This document shows positions 44,562-53,527 of a DNA stretch of 64,000 bases, piece by piece; the stretch's first letter is position 1, and every line of letters starts with the position of its first letter. The notes below the pieces were generated by a model. The model ran no database searches, was not told where the DNA came from, and saw only the letters and a program-made list of their open reading frames with translations. The DNA lies in the NCBI GenBank assembly GCA_934401915.1, contig CAKRSV010000001.1:62001-126000 (forward strand). The letters are read 5' to 3'. Both the position numbers and the translations under genes were made by a program. This stretch comes from an uncultured Lachnospiraceae bacterium. GTDB lineage: Bacteria > Bacillota > Clostridia > Lachnospirales > Lachnospiraceae.

Positions 44562-45728
44562 TTACCGGTTCAGATCTGCCAGCAGCAATTCCGACAGATA
44601 TTCCGCTGTCCGGCACACTACCGGGATCTCCACCCGGAAAGCCGGATGATGGATCGGATGTCCCACACCCGTTCCGATCTTCACATAACAGCCCGGCACC
44701 TCCCGGTCCATGGTATCGCGGTCAATATAAAAGGCAAAATCGTCTCCGCCCATGGAGCTTTCCTCCGGGACAGTCTTCATTCCCAGCTTCGCCGCAGTCT
44801 CCTCACACAGCTTCGCCATAGCGGCGTCATTACAGATCGCGGGCGGACCGGCGATCCACTCCGTCTCCGCCTTTGCGCCGTAAGCGGCGGCGATCCGCTC
44901 TGCGATCTGCGCCACCTTTGTCTCAAATAAGATCCGGTCCGCGTGATCCATCGTGCGCACCGTTCCTTCCAGATACGCCTCAGCCGGTATCACGTTCCAG
45001 GTATTGCCCGCCTCGATCCTGGTCACGCTCAGCAGCGCCGGGTGAAACGAATTCACGTTGCGACTCACGATCGACTGTAATCCCTGTACGATCGCTGACG
45101 CTGTCAGGATCGGATCGATCCCGTCGTCCGGGTGTGCCCCATGGCAGCCAACTCCTGTCACCTTCACAACAAACCGGTCGACGGCAGCCGCCACATATCC
45201 CTCCCGGATCCCGATCGTATCGGTCTCGTTCGTCGGATCCGCATGGAATCCCCAGATATGCGGGATATCCTGCATCACCCCGGTTTCCAGCATTTTCAGC
45301 GCTCCGTGCGACTCCTCCTCCGCCGGTTGAAAAAGGAATTTCACGCAGCCGCTGAAGCTCTCTCTCTTTTCATGCAGCAGGATCGCAGCGCCGATCCCTG
45401 CCGTGATATGGAGATCGTGTCCGCAGGCGTGCATCTTTCCCGGATGCTCCGACCGGTACGAAACCTCCGCCTGCTCCTCGATCGGAAGCGCGTCGATATC
45501 GCAGCGCAGCGCGGTGATCCTCTCCTGTCCCGCTGCCGGCGCCGTTCCTTTCACGATCGCGATCAGTCCGGTCTGCAGACTGCTCTTGCAGATCTCGATC
45601 CCTTCTTTTTCCAGAAGCTCTCTGATCCTTGCCGTCGTCTGGTATTCCTCATAGGCCAGCTCCGGGTGTCTGTGAAACCACTGGAACTGCTCTGTCAGAT
45701 ATTCCTCTAATTCCTGCCTTGTCCTCAT
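44562..45728 (-). CDS. M20D-type amidohydrolase (hippurate hydrolase-like)
   Basis: A 388-residue metal enzyme. Metal ligands stand in GKMHACGHDLHI (near 97) and HPDDGIDP after GCHGAHP; EEESHG (near 134) holds the catalytic Glu and GGDDFAFY the last ligand region. The family cleaves N-acyl or N-aroyl amino acids and some dipeptide-like amides. The start at 45728 has GGAGG 5 nt upstream. It is the last gene of a peptide ABC transporter operon, 23 nt after the second permease, so it probably acts on the imported compound. Confidence 0.9.
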   Translation of the reverse strand: MRTRQELEEYLTEQFQWFHRHPELAYEEYQTTARIRELLEKEGIEICKSSLQTGLIAIVKGTAPAAGQERITALRCDIDALPIEEQAEVSYRSEHPGKMHACGHDLHITAGIGAAILLHEKRESFSGCVKFLFQPAEEESHGALKMLETGVMQDIPHIWGFHADPTNETDTIGIREGYVAAAVDRFVVKVTGVGCHGAHPDDGIDPILTASAIVQGLQSIVSRNVNSFHPALLSVTRIEAGNTWNVIPAEAYLEGTVRTMDHADRILFETKVAQIAERIAAAYGAKAETEWIAGPPAICNDAAMAKLCEETAAKLGMKTVPEESSMGGDDFAFYIDRDTMDREVPGCYVKIGTGVGHPIHHPAFRVEIPVVCRTAEYLSELLLADLNR

Positions 45729-45751
45729 CCAGTCCTCCTGCTCTGCCTTTT

Positions 45752-46660
45752 CTATTTGCCGCTGTTCGGATCCAGCGCATCCCGCAGGGCGTCTCCGATA
45801 AAGTTGATCGCCATGACCAGTATTACAATGACCAGCCCGGGCGGCACCCAGAGCCACGGCTGCGAAGTCAGCACAGTAAGCGACTGCGCCCCGTTGAGCA
45901 TATTGCCAAGGCTTGCGGTGGGCGGCTGCACACCCTGTCCCAGAAAGCTCAGCGCCGCCTCGTCCAGCATAGACAGTGCCAGCACCGAGGTCGCATAGAC
46001 CAAAATCGGCGCCACCGTGTTTGGCAGGATCTCCGAAAACAGGATATGGCGAAGCGGCATCCCTGCCACGATATTTCCCTTGATGAAGTTTGTCTCCCGC
46101 AGATTCAGCACATTTCCTCGCACCAGTCTGGCGATGCCCGGCCAGTCCACAAATCCGAGGATCAGGATGATATTCCACATCCCCGGCTTAAAGATTGCCG
46201 CTGCGACGAGCACAAGCAGAATATACGGAAAAGACATGACCATATCCGTAAACCGCATGATGATCATATCTGCGACACCGCCGAAATACCCCGCTACAAG
46301 ACCAAGCAGGACGCCGATCACGGTGGAGATCACGGTCGCCAGCACGCCGACTAAAAGCGATACTCTTGTCGCATACAACAGCCTGCTGAGCACATCTCTT
46401 CCGATCTGGTCTGTTCCCAGAAGAAACTGTGCCGAGGGAGCGCCCCCGAACGGTCCTGCCAGCTCATTGGGATCATAGGGCGCGATCACCGGAGCCAGAA
46501 GCGCGGCTCCCACGACCACGAACAGGATCACAAGGCTGACCGTCGCCAGACGATGCCTGCGGAAACGACGCCACACCGTCTGCAGATAACTTTCGCTGCT
46601 TAGATCTATTTTTTTCGGAATCTCCGGATTCTTATTGGGTTTGACTTCTCTTCCGATCAT
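45752..46660 (-). CDS. Peptide ABC transporter permease, DppC/OppC type
   Basis: A 302-residue permease with an N-terminal cytoplasmic arm, a first membrane segment (LATVSLVILFVVVGAALLAP) and five further segments; the EAA loop reads GNIVAGMPLRHILFSEILPN. The start is not fixed: 46660 fits the family length, but an ATG at 46723 overlaps the stop of the preceding permease gene (TGATG) and would add 21 residues by translational coupling. Neither has a strong SD. Confidence 0.88.
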   Translation of the reverse strand: MIGREVKPNKNPEIPKKIDLSSESYLQTVWRRFRRHRLATVSLVILFVVVGAALLAPVIAPYDPNELAGPFGGAPSAQFLLGTDQIGRDVLSRLLYATRVSLLVGVLATVISTVIGVLLGLVAGYFGGVADMIIMRFTDMVMSFPYILLVLVAAAIFKPGMWNIILILGFVDWPGIARLVRGNVLNLRETNFIKGNIVAGMPLRHILFSEILPNTVAPILVYATSVLALSMLDEAALSFLGQGVQPPTASLGNMLNGAQSLTVLTSQPWLWVPPGLVIVILVMAINFIGDALRDALDPNSGK

Positions 46661-46722
46661 CTGTACGTCTGAACCTTTCTGCTCTCTGCTTATTTTTATG
46701 CAACGCCTGCTGCCTGCGTCCA

Positions 46723-47670
46723 TCAATCCAGCTGGATGGTGGGATCGACGAGCGCGTAGAGGATGTCTGTCACCAGGTTTGCCGCCAGCACGACCACGGC
46801 AGATAACAGGCATACACCCATGATGACCGGATAGTCTCTGTTGCTGATGGCGCTCATCGTCATCAGACCCAGTCCCGGCCAGGAAAATACCTGTTCAATG
46901 ATGACCGCACCGCCAAACAGCACCGGTATCTCCATTCCGATCACCGTTATGATCGGAACCAGCGCGTTTTTCAGCGCATGCTTCCAGATTACCCGGAAGC
47001 GTCCGATTCCCTTTGCTCTTGCCGTCCGCAGATAATCCTGCTGCAGGATCTCCAGCACGGCGCTTCTTATATAACGGATGTTGCTCCCCGCCATGGAAAA
47101 GGCGAGCACCAGAACCGGCATCACCATATGCTTCGCCACATCGCCTGCACTTCCCGCGGTTCCGAGCGTCGTCATGCCGCTTGACGGAAGCCATCCGAGC
47201 TTTACCGTAAAGACGAAAATGAGGAGCAGGGAAAGGAAAAATCCCGGCACGCTGCTTCCCAGAAAGGACAGGGTCACTACCGCATAATCTCCCTTGGAAT
47301 ACTGGTGGATCGCGCTGTAGATCCCCGCCGGTATCGCGAGCACCAGACTGACTAACAGAGAGACGCCCATCAGAAGAAGCGTCGGTCCAAGGTGGCTTCC
47401 GATCATCGAACTCACCGACTGATAAGACTTCATCGAGTAACCGAGATTTCCGTGCAAAAGCTGTCCCAGCCACACAAAATACTGCACATAGACCGGCTTA
47501 TCCAGTCCCAGAGCGATCTTCTTTGCCTCCACGGCAGCCTCCGACACCCTCGGTCCCTGCAGCATCTCAAGAGGGCTCCCTGCCAGACACATGATGGCGT
47601 AATCTATAATGGTGATCCCGATCAGCACCGGGATCGCAACCAGAATCCTTTTTAAAATATATTTACCCAA
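46723..47670 (-). CDS. Peptide ABC transporter permease, DppB/OppB type
   Basis: A 315-residue permease starting GKYILKRILVAIPVLIGIT, with six membrane segments and the EAA loop YLRTARAKGIGRFRVIWKHA. The start is a TTG at 47670 with AGGGAGG 6 nt upstream, inside the end of the ATPase gene; the two genes overlap by 8 nt. An in-frame upstream stretch is not family-like. It forms the channel with the DppC-type subunit. Confidence 0.9.
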   Translation of the reverse strand: MGKYILKRILVAIPVLIGITIIDYAIMCLAGSPLEMLQGPRVSEAAVEAKKIALGLDKPVYVQYFVWLGQLLHGNLGYSMKSYQSVSSMIGSHLGPTLLLMGVSLLVSLVLAIPAGIYSAIHQYSKGDYAVVTLSFLGSSVPGFFLSLLLIFVFTVKLGWLPSSGMTTLGTAGSAGDVAKHMVMPVLVLAFSMAGSNIRYIRSAVLEILQQDYLRTARAKGIGRFRVIWKHALKNALVPIITVIGMEIPVLFGGAVIIEQVFSWPGLGLMTMSAISNRDYPVIMGVCLLSAVVVLAANLVTDILYALVDPTIQLD

Positions 47671-48499
47671 GGTAAGCCTCCCTTCTGTCCGGATCCGGTA
47701 TCGGCTCTGCTGCAAGCAGCATCTGCGTGTACGGATGCTCAGGCTGTGTGAATACTTTGCGCGCCTCACCGTATTCCACGATCTTTCCCTCGCGCATGAC
47801 TGCGATGTGATCACTCATATAGTGCACCGCGCCCAGACCGTGTGCAATGAACAGCATGGTAAGTCCCAGCTCTTTCTGTAAATTTTTCAGCAGGTTCAGG
47901 ATCTGCGCCTGGATCGAAACGTCCAACGCGCTGACCGGTTCGTCGCAGACCAGAAAATCAGGATTCAGGGAAAGCGCCTTGGCGATCCCGATCCTCTGCC
48001 GCTGTCCTCCGGAAAACTCATGGGGGTATCTCCCCAGCACCGCCTTTGGCAGTCCCACCATATCTAACAGTCTCTGGACGTCCTGCTGTACGCTTTCCTT
48101 CGTCGATATCCCGTGATACAGCATCGGTTGGGAAAGGATCTCATAAATATGTTTCCGGGGATTGAGCGAAGAGTACGGATCCTGAAACACCATCTGCAGC
48201 TTCGTCCGGATCTTCTGCATTTCCCTCTTGTCCTTCTCGATCTCCGCCAGATTCCTGCCCTGATAATAGATCGTCCCCGCCGTCGGTTTTTCCAGTCCGA
48301 CAAGCTGTCTGCCGACCGTGGATTTCCCGGAGCCGGACTCTCCCACCAGTCCAAGCGTTTCCCCTTTTTCTATGGAAAAGCTCACGCCGTCAACCGCCTT
48401 GACATATCCCGTCGTATGGGTGATGATCCCGCCCTTGACCGGATAGTATTTCTTCATATCTTCTACCCGCAGCATCCATACCTTGTTTTCCTGTTCCAT
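47663..48499 (-). CDS. Peptide ABC transporter ATPase, DppF/OppF type
   Basis: A 278-residue ATPase with Walker A GESGSGKST (near 57), Q-loop VFQDPYSSLNPR, signature FSGGQRQRIGIAKAL and Walker B LVCDEPVSALD. The switch-His segment reads FIAHGLGAV where HDL is common. It is shorter than DppF of enterobacteria and lacks the oligo-HPY tail. The start at 48499 has AAAGGTG 5 nt upstream; a TTG at 48535 overlapping the preceding gene is an alternative. Confidence 0.92.
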   Translation of the reverse strand: MEQENKVWMLRVEDMKKYYPVKGGIITHTTGYVKAVDGVSFSIEKGETLGLVGESGSGKSTVGRQLVGLEKPTAGTIYYQGRNLAEIEKDKREMQKIRTKLQMVFQDPYSSLNPRKHIYEILSQPMLYHGISTKESVQQDVQRLLDMVGLPKAVLGRYPHEFSGGQRQRIGIAKALSLNPDFLVCDEPVSALDVSIQAQILNLLKNLQKELGLTMLFIAHGLGAVHYMSDHIAVMREGKIVEYGEARKVFTQPEHPYTQMLLAAEPIPDPDRREAYLG

Positions 48500-48531
48500 A
48501 TCCGTCCGCACCTTTCCGCTGCTCTTGTCTG

Positions 48532-49539
48532 TCAATCCTGCACCGCTGCGCTTTGCAGTCCCATGTCATCCTGGTTCTGTGCCGCCACAATGCACCGCGC
48601 CGTGTGTCCCTCTCCAAAGGTGTAGCTCTCCTGCGGTTCTTTGCAGATCTCCCGGCAGTAGGGGCATCGCGGGGCAAAGCGGCAGCCCTGCATATCGTCA
48701 TAGTCCTCGGGAACCATTCCCGGTATCGCCAGCAATTCCCGATCTTTGTCATCTTTCACTGTCGGCACCGTTGCCAGAAGCGCCTTCGTATACGGATGCC
48801 GCGGATCCCGGAAGATCTCCCAGACGCTTCCCTCTTCTATGATCTGTCCCGCATACATTACGATCACACGGTCAGCCATGTTCGCGACCAGCCCGATGTC
48901 GTGCGTGATCAGAATGATCGACATGCCGTTTTCCTCCTGCAGGCTGTGCAGAAGCCGCATGATCTGCGCCTGGATCGTCACATCCAGCGCGGTCGTCGGT
49001 TCATCCGCGATCAAAAGCCGCGGGTTGCAGGAGATCGCCATGGCGATCATCACACGCTGGCGCATCCCGCCCGACAAGGTATGGGGATACTTTTTCATCG
49101 TCTTTTCCGGCTCCGGCATCCCGACCTTCTGTAATAAAGAAACCGCACGCTCCTGCGCCTGTTCCCTGGACAGATCCATATGCCTGCGGATGCTCTCCGT
49201 AAGCTGGTTCCCGATCGTGAGCACCGGATTCAATGAAGTGAGCGGATCCTGGAAGATCATCGTCATCTCGTTTCCCCGGATGCGGTCCAGCTCCTTTTCC
49301 GACAGATTAAGGAGCTCTTTACCGTCAAACAGGACCGAGCCGTCTATGACGGCCCCGCCCTTTTTCAAAAGTCCCATAATAGATAAAGAGGTAACACTCT
49401 TCCCGCAGCCGGATTCTCCGACAATACACACAACCTCTCCCCGGTCTACATGAAAACTCACATGATCCACCGTGATACTGCTCCCATAATCGGCCTGAAA
49501 GGCGGTTGTTAAGTTGTCAACCTCCAACAGATGCGGCAT
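48532..49539 (-). CDS. Peptide ABC transporter ATPase, DppD/OppD type
   Basis: A 335-residue ATPase with Walker A GESGCGKSVT (near 36), FQDPLTSLNPV, signature LSGGMRQRV and Walker B LLIADEPTTALD. A C-terminal oligo-HPY region contains four Cys (CRFAPRCPYCREIC), known from DppD-type subunits. GGAGG lies 7 nt before the ATG at 49539. It follows the binding-protein gene by 27 nt. Confidence 0.93.
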   Translation of the reverse strand: MPHLLEVDNLTTAFQADYGSSITVDHVSFHVDRGEVVCIVGESGCGKSVTSLSIMGLLKKGGAVIDGSVLFDGKELLNLSEKELDRIRGNEMTMIFQDPLTSLNPVLTIGNQLTESIRRHMDLSREQAQERAVSLLQKVGMPEPEKTMKKYPHTLSGGMRQRVMIAMAISCNPRLLIADEPTTALDVTIQAQIMRLLHSLQEENGMSIILITHDIGLVANMADRVIVMYAGQIIEEGSVWEIFRDPRHPYTKALLATVPTVKDDKDRELLAIPGMVPEDYDDMQGCRFAPRCPYCREICKEPQESYTFGEGHTARCIVAAQNQDDMGLQSAAVQD

Positions 49540-49566
49540 AATGCTACCTCCTGAAACCACTTGCTT

Positions 49567-51237
49567 TTATTCTGTTACATCCCAGTTCTGTACGTCATTG
49601 AAGAAGCCATACACGCTCGGCTCAGCTCCGGTCACGCGGTTGTTTACTGCGCCCATCTGGCTGATCACGTATGCGGTAAACATCGGCACTTCGTCTTTTA
49701 CCTTCTGATCAACGATGGCGTAGTCCTTCTGGAGCTGTGCCATGTCGGCTGTTCCCTGCGTATCCTCCAGCGCTGCGCTGATCTCGTCGTCTGCGTATCC
49801 GGTCCAGCTTCCCTCACCGCCAAGAAGCCATGTGACATCCGGGTAAGGATCGACCGGCGCGTACGTGTACTGTACTGCCATCATATCATAATCTGTGCTT
49901 CCTGCAACAGACATTAAACTTGCCAGGTCAAGCGTTGTCACCTGTACGTTGATTCCAACCTGCGCCCACTGTGCCACAAGGATCTGCGCGCCGTTTACAA
50001 AAGTGCTGTCACCAGACCACACATAGAACTGAAGCGTCTTGCTTCCATCCCAGCCGGCCTCCTGCAAAAGTTCCTTTGCCTTTTCCGGATCGTAAGGCGT
50101 TGCCTCGATGGATTCGTCAAAATACGGGCTTGCAGAAGTCACGAAGCCTTCCGTTACCTCTCCGTGTCCCTTCAAAAGTTCATCGACCAGCTTCTGTCTG
50201 TCGATCGCGTAAACCAGCGCCTGACGGACTCTCGCATCCGGAAGGTTTGCGGTCTGCACAAATACTGACTGCGTCGTCACAGGCGATCCGTACACGGCTT
50301 TTACATTGTCCAGCGCCTCTATGCTCGCATAATCTGTCTCCGGGATCGCTGTCATCGTAAGCTGCGTGATGTCGATCTCTCCCGACTGCAGGCCCGCATA
50401 TACCTGGCTGCCGTCAACGATCTTGATGTTCAGCTTGTCGATCTTGGGTGCTCCCTTCCAGTAGTCCTTGTTCGCTGTATAGGAAATGTAGTGATCTGCA
50501 TCGTAATCGCTCAAAAGGTACGGTCCATTGATCACGTCAGGGTGATTAAACCAGTCTGCCGTGAGCAGTTCCTCCTCGCTGAACTGTTCAATGGACGCCT
50601 TCGGGAGCGCACGCAGATATCTTCCGTAGGTATTTTCAAAGGAAGTAAGCGACATCGGATATTTTGCGGTAAACTGCACAGTCTTGTCATCCAGGATCGT
50701 CAGACCTGCCATGCTCTCAGCATTTTCCTCGACAAATCCTTCCTCCGAGGTTCCTTCAAACGCATAAAGCATCAGCGTCGTGTTGTTCACGGTCGGGCTT
50801 GCCATACGGCGAACGGTATATTCCAGATCCTCGGCAGTCACCGGTTCTCCGTTCGACCAGGTTGCATTGTCGTCGATGTGCACTGTGAAATTCAGGTTGT
50901 CATCCGTGGTGATGGAATCTGCCAGCATATACTGGAAATTCGAATCCTTATCCAGCTCTACCAGCGGCAGAAACATCAGATCCACCGCATATTTGTTGAT
51001 CTCCGTCTGATCGATGACAAAGGGGTTGATCCCGCCAAGGCTGCTGGTGACGCCCACATTGATGATCTTCTCTCCCTCTGCTGCCTCCGCCGGAGCGCCT
51101 GTTGCATCAGAAGCATCCGTCATTCCGTTTGCGTCTGTTCCTGCCGCGCCGCTGTCGGCAGATCCGCAGGCTGCCGTCGATGCAGCCAGAGCCAGCATCA
51201 AAAACACGCTTGCAATTTTTTTCGATATTTTTTTCAT
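49567..51237 (-). CDS. Family-5 peptide-binding lipoprotein of the ABC importer
   Basis: A 556-residue lipoprotein (LMLALAASTAAC, Cys at 24) with a short A/D/T-rich linker and a family-5 (DppA/OppA) binding domain: NYVVD-like opening VGVTSSLGGINPFVIDQTE, then DDNATWSNGEPVTAEDLEYT and VRQALVYAIDRQKLVDELLK. It captures peptides or related amides outside the cell. AAGGAGGACG precedes the ATG, and a consensus promoter lies at 51282-51310. It starts the five-gene transporter operon with the M20 enzyme at its end. Confidence 0.93.
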   Translation of the reverse strand: MKKISKKIASVFLMLALAASTAACGSADSGAAGTDANGMTDASDATGAPAEAAEGEKIINVGVTSSLGGINPFVIDQTEINKYAVDLMFLPLVELDKDSNFQYMLADSITTDDNLNFTVHIDDNATWSNGEPVTAEDLEYTVRRMASPTVNNTTLMLYAFEGTSEEGFVEENAESMAGLTILDDKTVQFTAKYPMSLTSFENTYGRYLRALPKASIEQFSEEELLTADWFNHPDVINGPYLLSDYDADHYISYTANKDYWKGAPKIDKLNIKIVDGSQVYAGLQSGEIDITQLTMTAIPETDYASIEALDNVKAVYGSPVTTQSVFVQTANLPDARVRQALVYAIDRQKLVDELLKGHGEVTEGFVTSASPYFDESIEATPYDPEKAKELLQEAGWDGSKTLQFYVWSGDSTFVNGAQILVAQWAQVGINVQVTTLDLASLMSVAGSTDYDMMAVQYTYAPVDPYPDVTWLLGGEGSWTGYADDEISAALEDTQGTADMAQLQKDYAIVDQKVKDEVPMFTAYVISQMGAVNNRVTGAEPSVYGFFNDVQNWDVTE

Positions 51238-51281
51238 AACGTCCTCCTTGTATTCCTAGTTTACTCGTAGGTTTTGTATGA

Positions 51282-51310
51282 ATTATATGATTGTCACCGG
51301 ATAATGTCAA
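51282..51310 (-). promoter_or_regulatory. Consensus promoter of the peptide transporter operon
   Basis: On the minus strand TTGACA (51310-51305), a 17-nt spacer and TATAAT (51287-51282): both hexamers are perfect. The start codon is about 45 nt downstream. Confidence 0.88.
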
Positions 51311-51402
51311 CAGTTTTTTTGCCAGAATCCGGCTTTGCTGAATCTGCGGTCCGAACTGTCCGCTTTTTGCGACTCCCTGCGGCTTTTCAGTATATCACAA
51401 TC

Positions 51403-51431
51403 TTGACAACAAATGCAATGCGATGTATATT
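51403..51431 (+). promoter_or_regulatory. Promoter of the C39-like gene
   Basis: TTGACA (51403-51408), a 17-nt spacer and TATATT (51426-51431) lie 24 nt before the start codon. It is divergent from the transporter promoter, the -35 boxes being about 90 nt apart. Confidence 0.8.
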
Positions 51432-51455
51432 CTCAAATGAAAAAGAGGTGTACCT

Positions 51456-52097
51456 ATGAAAAATTTGCTTAACTACCAAAGCAGTGAGTATGACTGCGGC
51501 CCTGTCGCCCTCACCAACGCGATCCGTTTTCTGTTCGAGCGTGAGGTCATCTACCCCGATATGATCAAATATATTATGCTGTACTGTCTGGACTCTTATA
51601 ATGAAGAAGGAGAAGTCGGCAAGAAAGGCACATCGGCCTCGGCCATGATGTTTCTCAGCAACTGGCTGACACAGTTTGGCAAAATGAAAAACTTTCCCAT
51701 CTCCAGCGAATTTATCAGCGGAGAAGCCGTGACCCTCTCCCAGAACAGTCACGTGATCTATGCCCTGCAGCAGGGCGGCGCTGTTGTTCTGCGCCTGTAT
51801 CTGGGCGTTCCGCACTATGTTCTGCTCACAGGCATCGAAGGCGACTCCCTGTACCTCTTTGATCCTTATTACGAAGAGGAGGACGATCCGGAGCTGGATG
51901 AAGAATACCATGAGCCGGGGATCACGTTTATCTCCGATCAGCCCAAACGCGCCAACCGGCTGATCTCTATCGACCGCCTCAACCGGCTTACCCAGAACTA
52001 CTACGAGATGGGACCCATGGCAGAGCGCGAGGCCTGCATTGTGTACAACACGCACACCCAGCGCACGCCGGAAACTACGATCGACTATTTCATATAA
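51456..52097 (+). CDS. C39-like cysteine-peptidase-fold protein
   Basis: A 213-residue cytoplasmic protein. The N-terminus has the papain-like Cys in SEYDCGPVAL (Cys14), then a His in GVPHYVLLTG and an Asp/Asn position in YLFDPYY, the order of Peptidase_C39-like domains. It lacks a transporter domain, signal peptide and double-Gly partner. AAAGAGGTG precedes the ATG. It may be a free-standing peptidase or a binding version of the fold; it is bounded by its own promoter and terminator. Confidence 0.75.
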   Translation: MKNLLNYQSSEYDCGPVALTNAIRFLFEREVIYPDMIKYIMLYCLDSYNEEGEVGKKGTSASAMMFLSNWLTQFGKMKNFPISSEFISGEAVTLSQNSHVIYALQQGGAVVLRLYLGVPHYVLLTGIEGDSLYLFDPYYEEEDDPELDEEYHEPGITFISDQPKRANRLISIDRLNRLTQNYYEMGPMAEREACIVYNTHTQRTPETTIDYFI

Positions 52098-52108
52098 CTA
52101 TGCATAGT

Positions 52109-52135
52109 AAAAAGGATGGTTCCCCCATCCTTTTT
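52109..52135. terminator. Bidirectional terminator between C39-like gene and spoVT
   Basis: AAAAAGGATGG (52109-52119) pairs with CCATCCTTTTT (52125-52135) around a 5-nt loop. T-runs exist on both strands, serving the two convergent genes. Confidence 0.92.
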
Positions 52136-52136
52136 C

Positions 52137-52679
52137 TTATTGCTCCATCTGCCTGCCCAGAAAGCCTGCCGCTGACTGGATCAGCTTCTGTTCCACTTCA
52201 CCCATTTTTGACTTCTGATCTGTCTCCAGCAAAATAACGGCGCCGATCACGTCCCCCTCGCAGATGATCGGACTGATCGCCTCGTGCTGAACCTCGTCCA
52301 CCTCAAGGCTCACAGGTATAAAACTGCGGTCGCCCCGTGTCGCCATCACGCTTTCCCGGTGATTGATCTTCTCCTCAAGCTCCCGGCTGAGAGGCTTTCC
52401 GAGCAGATTCTTGAGTCCACCGGAAACGGCGATAAACTGATCTCTGTCCGAAATAACAGCGACATGCCCGGACACCTGCGCCATGCTCTCGGCATACTGC
52501 TTCGCAAAAGTGCCCATCTCCCCGATCGGAGAATACTTTTTTAAAATGATCTCTCCTTCACGGTCTGTAAATATTTCAAGCGGATCTGCCTCCCGGATCC
52601 GCAGCGTCCTTCTGATCTCCTTAGGGATCACGATCCGCCCCAAGTCATCAATCCTTCTTACGATTCCCGTTGCTTTCAT
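52137..52679 (-). CDS. spoVT: Stage V sporulation protein T
   Basis: A 180-residue forespore regulator. Residues 1-50 are an AbrB-type swapped-hairpin DNA-binding domain (MKATGIVRRIDDLGRIVIPK) and 60-178 a GAF-like domain (GHVAVISDRDQFIAVSGG). Length and both domains match B. subtilis SpoVT, which tunes sigma-G genes. AAGGAGGACTA lies upstream of the ATG. Confidence 0.95.
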   Translation of the reverse strand: MKATGIVRRIDDLGRIVIPKEIRRTLRIREADPLEIFTDREGEIILKKYSPIGEMGTFAKQYAESMAQVSGHVAVISDRDQFIAVSGGLKNLLGKPLSRELEEKINHRESVMATRGDRSFIPVSLEVDEVQHEAISPIICEGDVIGAVILLETDQKSKMGEVEQKLIQSAAGFLGRQMEQ

Positions 52680-52749
52680 ATTATCTATAGTCCTCCTTGC
52701 CTTTCACACACATTTCCACATTTGCGCTGTATGGGTAGTATGTGGAAAA

Positions 52750-53250
52750 TTAAGAAAAACTATGCAGTCGGAAATCATATCCGTTTTCCGGCGGAATCTG
52801 TACCTCCGTTTCAAAGCTGCCCGGATTCTTTGCCGCGTTCTCCGCGCTTTTCACATTCCTTTTCAGGAACATTTTATTCAGGGTCTTAGGACTGCTAAAT
52901 ACCTTTCCCATCAGCTTTCTTACAAGCCGCGGCATTTTCAGCGTGTTTCTCTCATATGTCAAGACCATCAGACGCCCGATCTGCTCCATGTTTGCCCCAT
53001 ATTTTTTCAGCACTTCGCCCATCGCAACAAACACATAGGCTCCGGTCAGGTTCTTCGTTCCGCTGGCCTCATCCCCTCCGATATACGGAAAGCGCTCCAT
53101 CATATCTCTTTCGTAAACATCCCAGATCTCTTTCAGCAGATCCTCATACGGTCTGCCGCTTATCTGCTCAAGCTCCTGTCTGATCAGTTCCATAAATTTG
53201 CCCACCATTTTGTGTAGCTTGTCCCGGTTCTTTGCGTAATATGCGTGCAT
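52750..53250 (-). CDS. ATC-hydrolase-family protein, truncated at the C-terminus (fragment 2)
   Basis: A 166-residue protein of the L-2-amino-thiazoline-4-carboxylate hydrolase family, which is usually about 220-250 residues. The N-terminal half is well kept (PYIGGDEASGTKNLTGAYVF, then MGEVLKKYG), but after NGYDFRLHSFS it stops just where the family continues with the Cys-containing CGIC-type segment and Cys-rich end. The catalytic part is therefore missing and the gene is probably dead. The start is supported only by family fit; I see no strong SD. It lies upstream of spoVT on the same strand. Confidence 0.65.
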   Translation of the reverse strand: MHAYYAKNRDKLHKMVGKFMELIRQELEQISGRPYEDLLKEIWDVYERDMMERFPYIGGDEASGTKNLTGAYVFVAMGEVLKKYGANMEQIGRLMVLTYERNTLKMPRLVRKLMGKVFSSPKTLNKMFLKRNVKSAENAAKNPGSFETEVQIPPENGYDFRLHSFS

Positions 53251-53303
53251 TTTGTCGTCCTCTTTTCTCTTGTCATGCGTAAAACTGTGATAATGGATCG
53301 CTG

Positions 53304-53323
53304 CGGTTAGAAAGCGCTAACCG
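53304..53323. promoter_or_regulatory. Inverted repeat in the 277-nt gap before the Rpn-like gene
   Basis: CGGTTAG (53304-53310) and CTAACCG (53317-53323) flank AAAGCG, with an AGCGCT palindrome inside. It may be an operator for one of the divergent genes. No other feature was recognised in 53251-53527. Confidence 0.4.
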
Positions 53324-53527
53324 ATGTCATTATTTTATCATATTGGTGGTTGGAAAACTGCGGGGCTACCATTGTGAACAGGTATTTTGTATTTATTATT
53401 TTCACCGGGAATCTGTTCATCAATGCGAGGTTCGGGTAGGTTTCACCATATTTTGCGCTCACTATGTTTTTCCGCTCCATCAGCAATTTATCATGATGTC
53501 ACCATCTACGAAGGGAGACTCACATCT

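Noticed and set aside
45729..46178. A 150-residue N-terminal extension of the M20 enzyme
   Set aside because: The extension is antisense-like, overlaps the DppC-type permease gene, and a good SD stands before the ATG at 45728.
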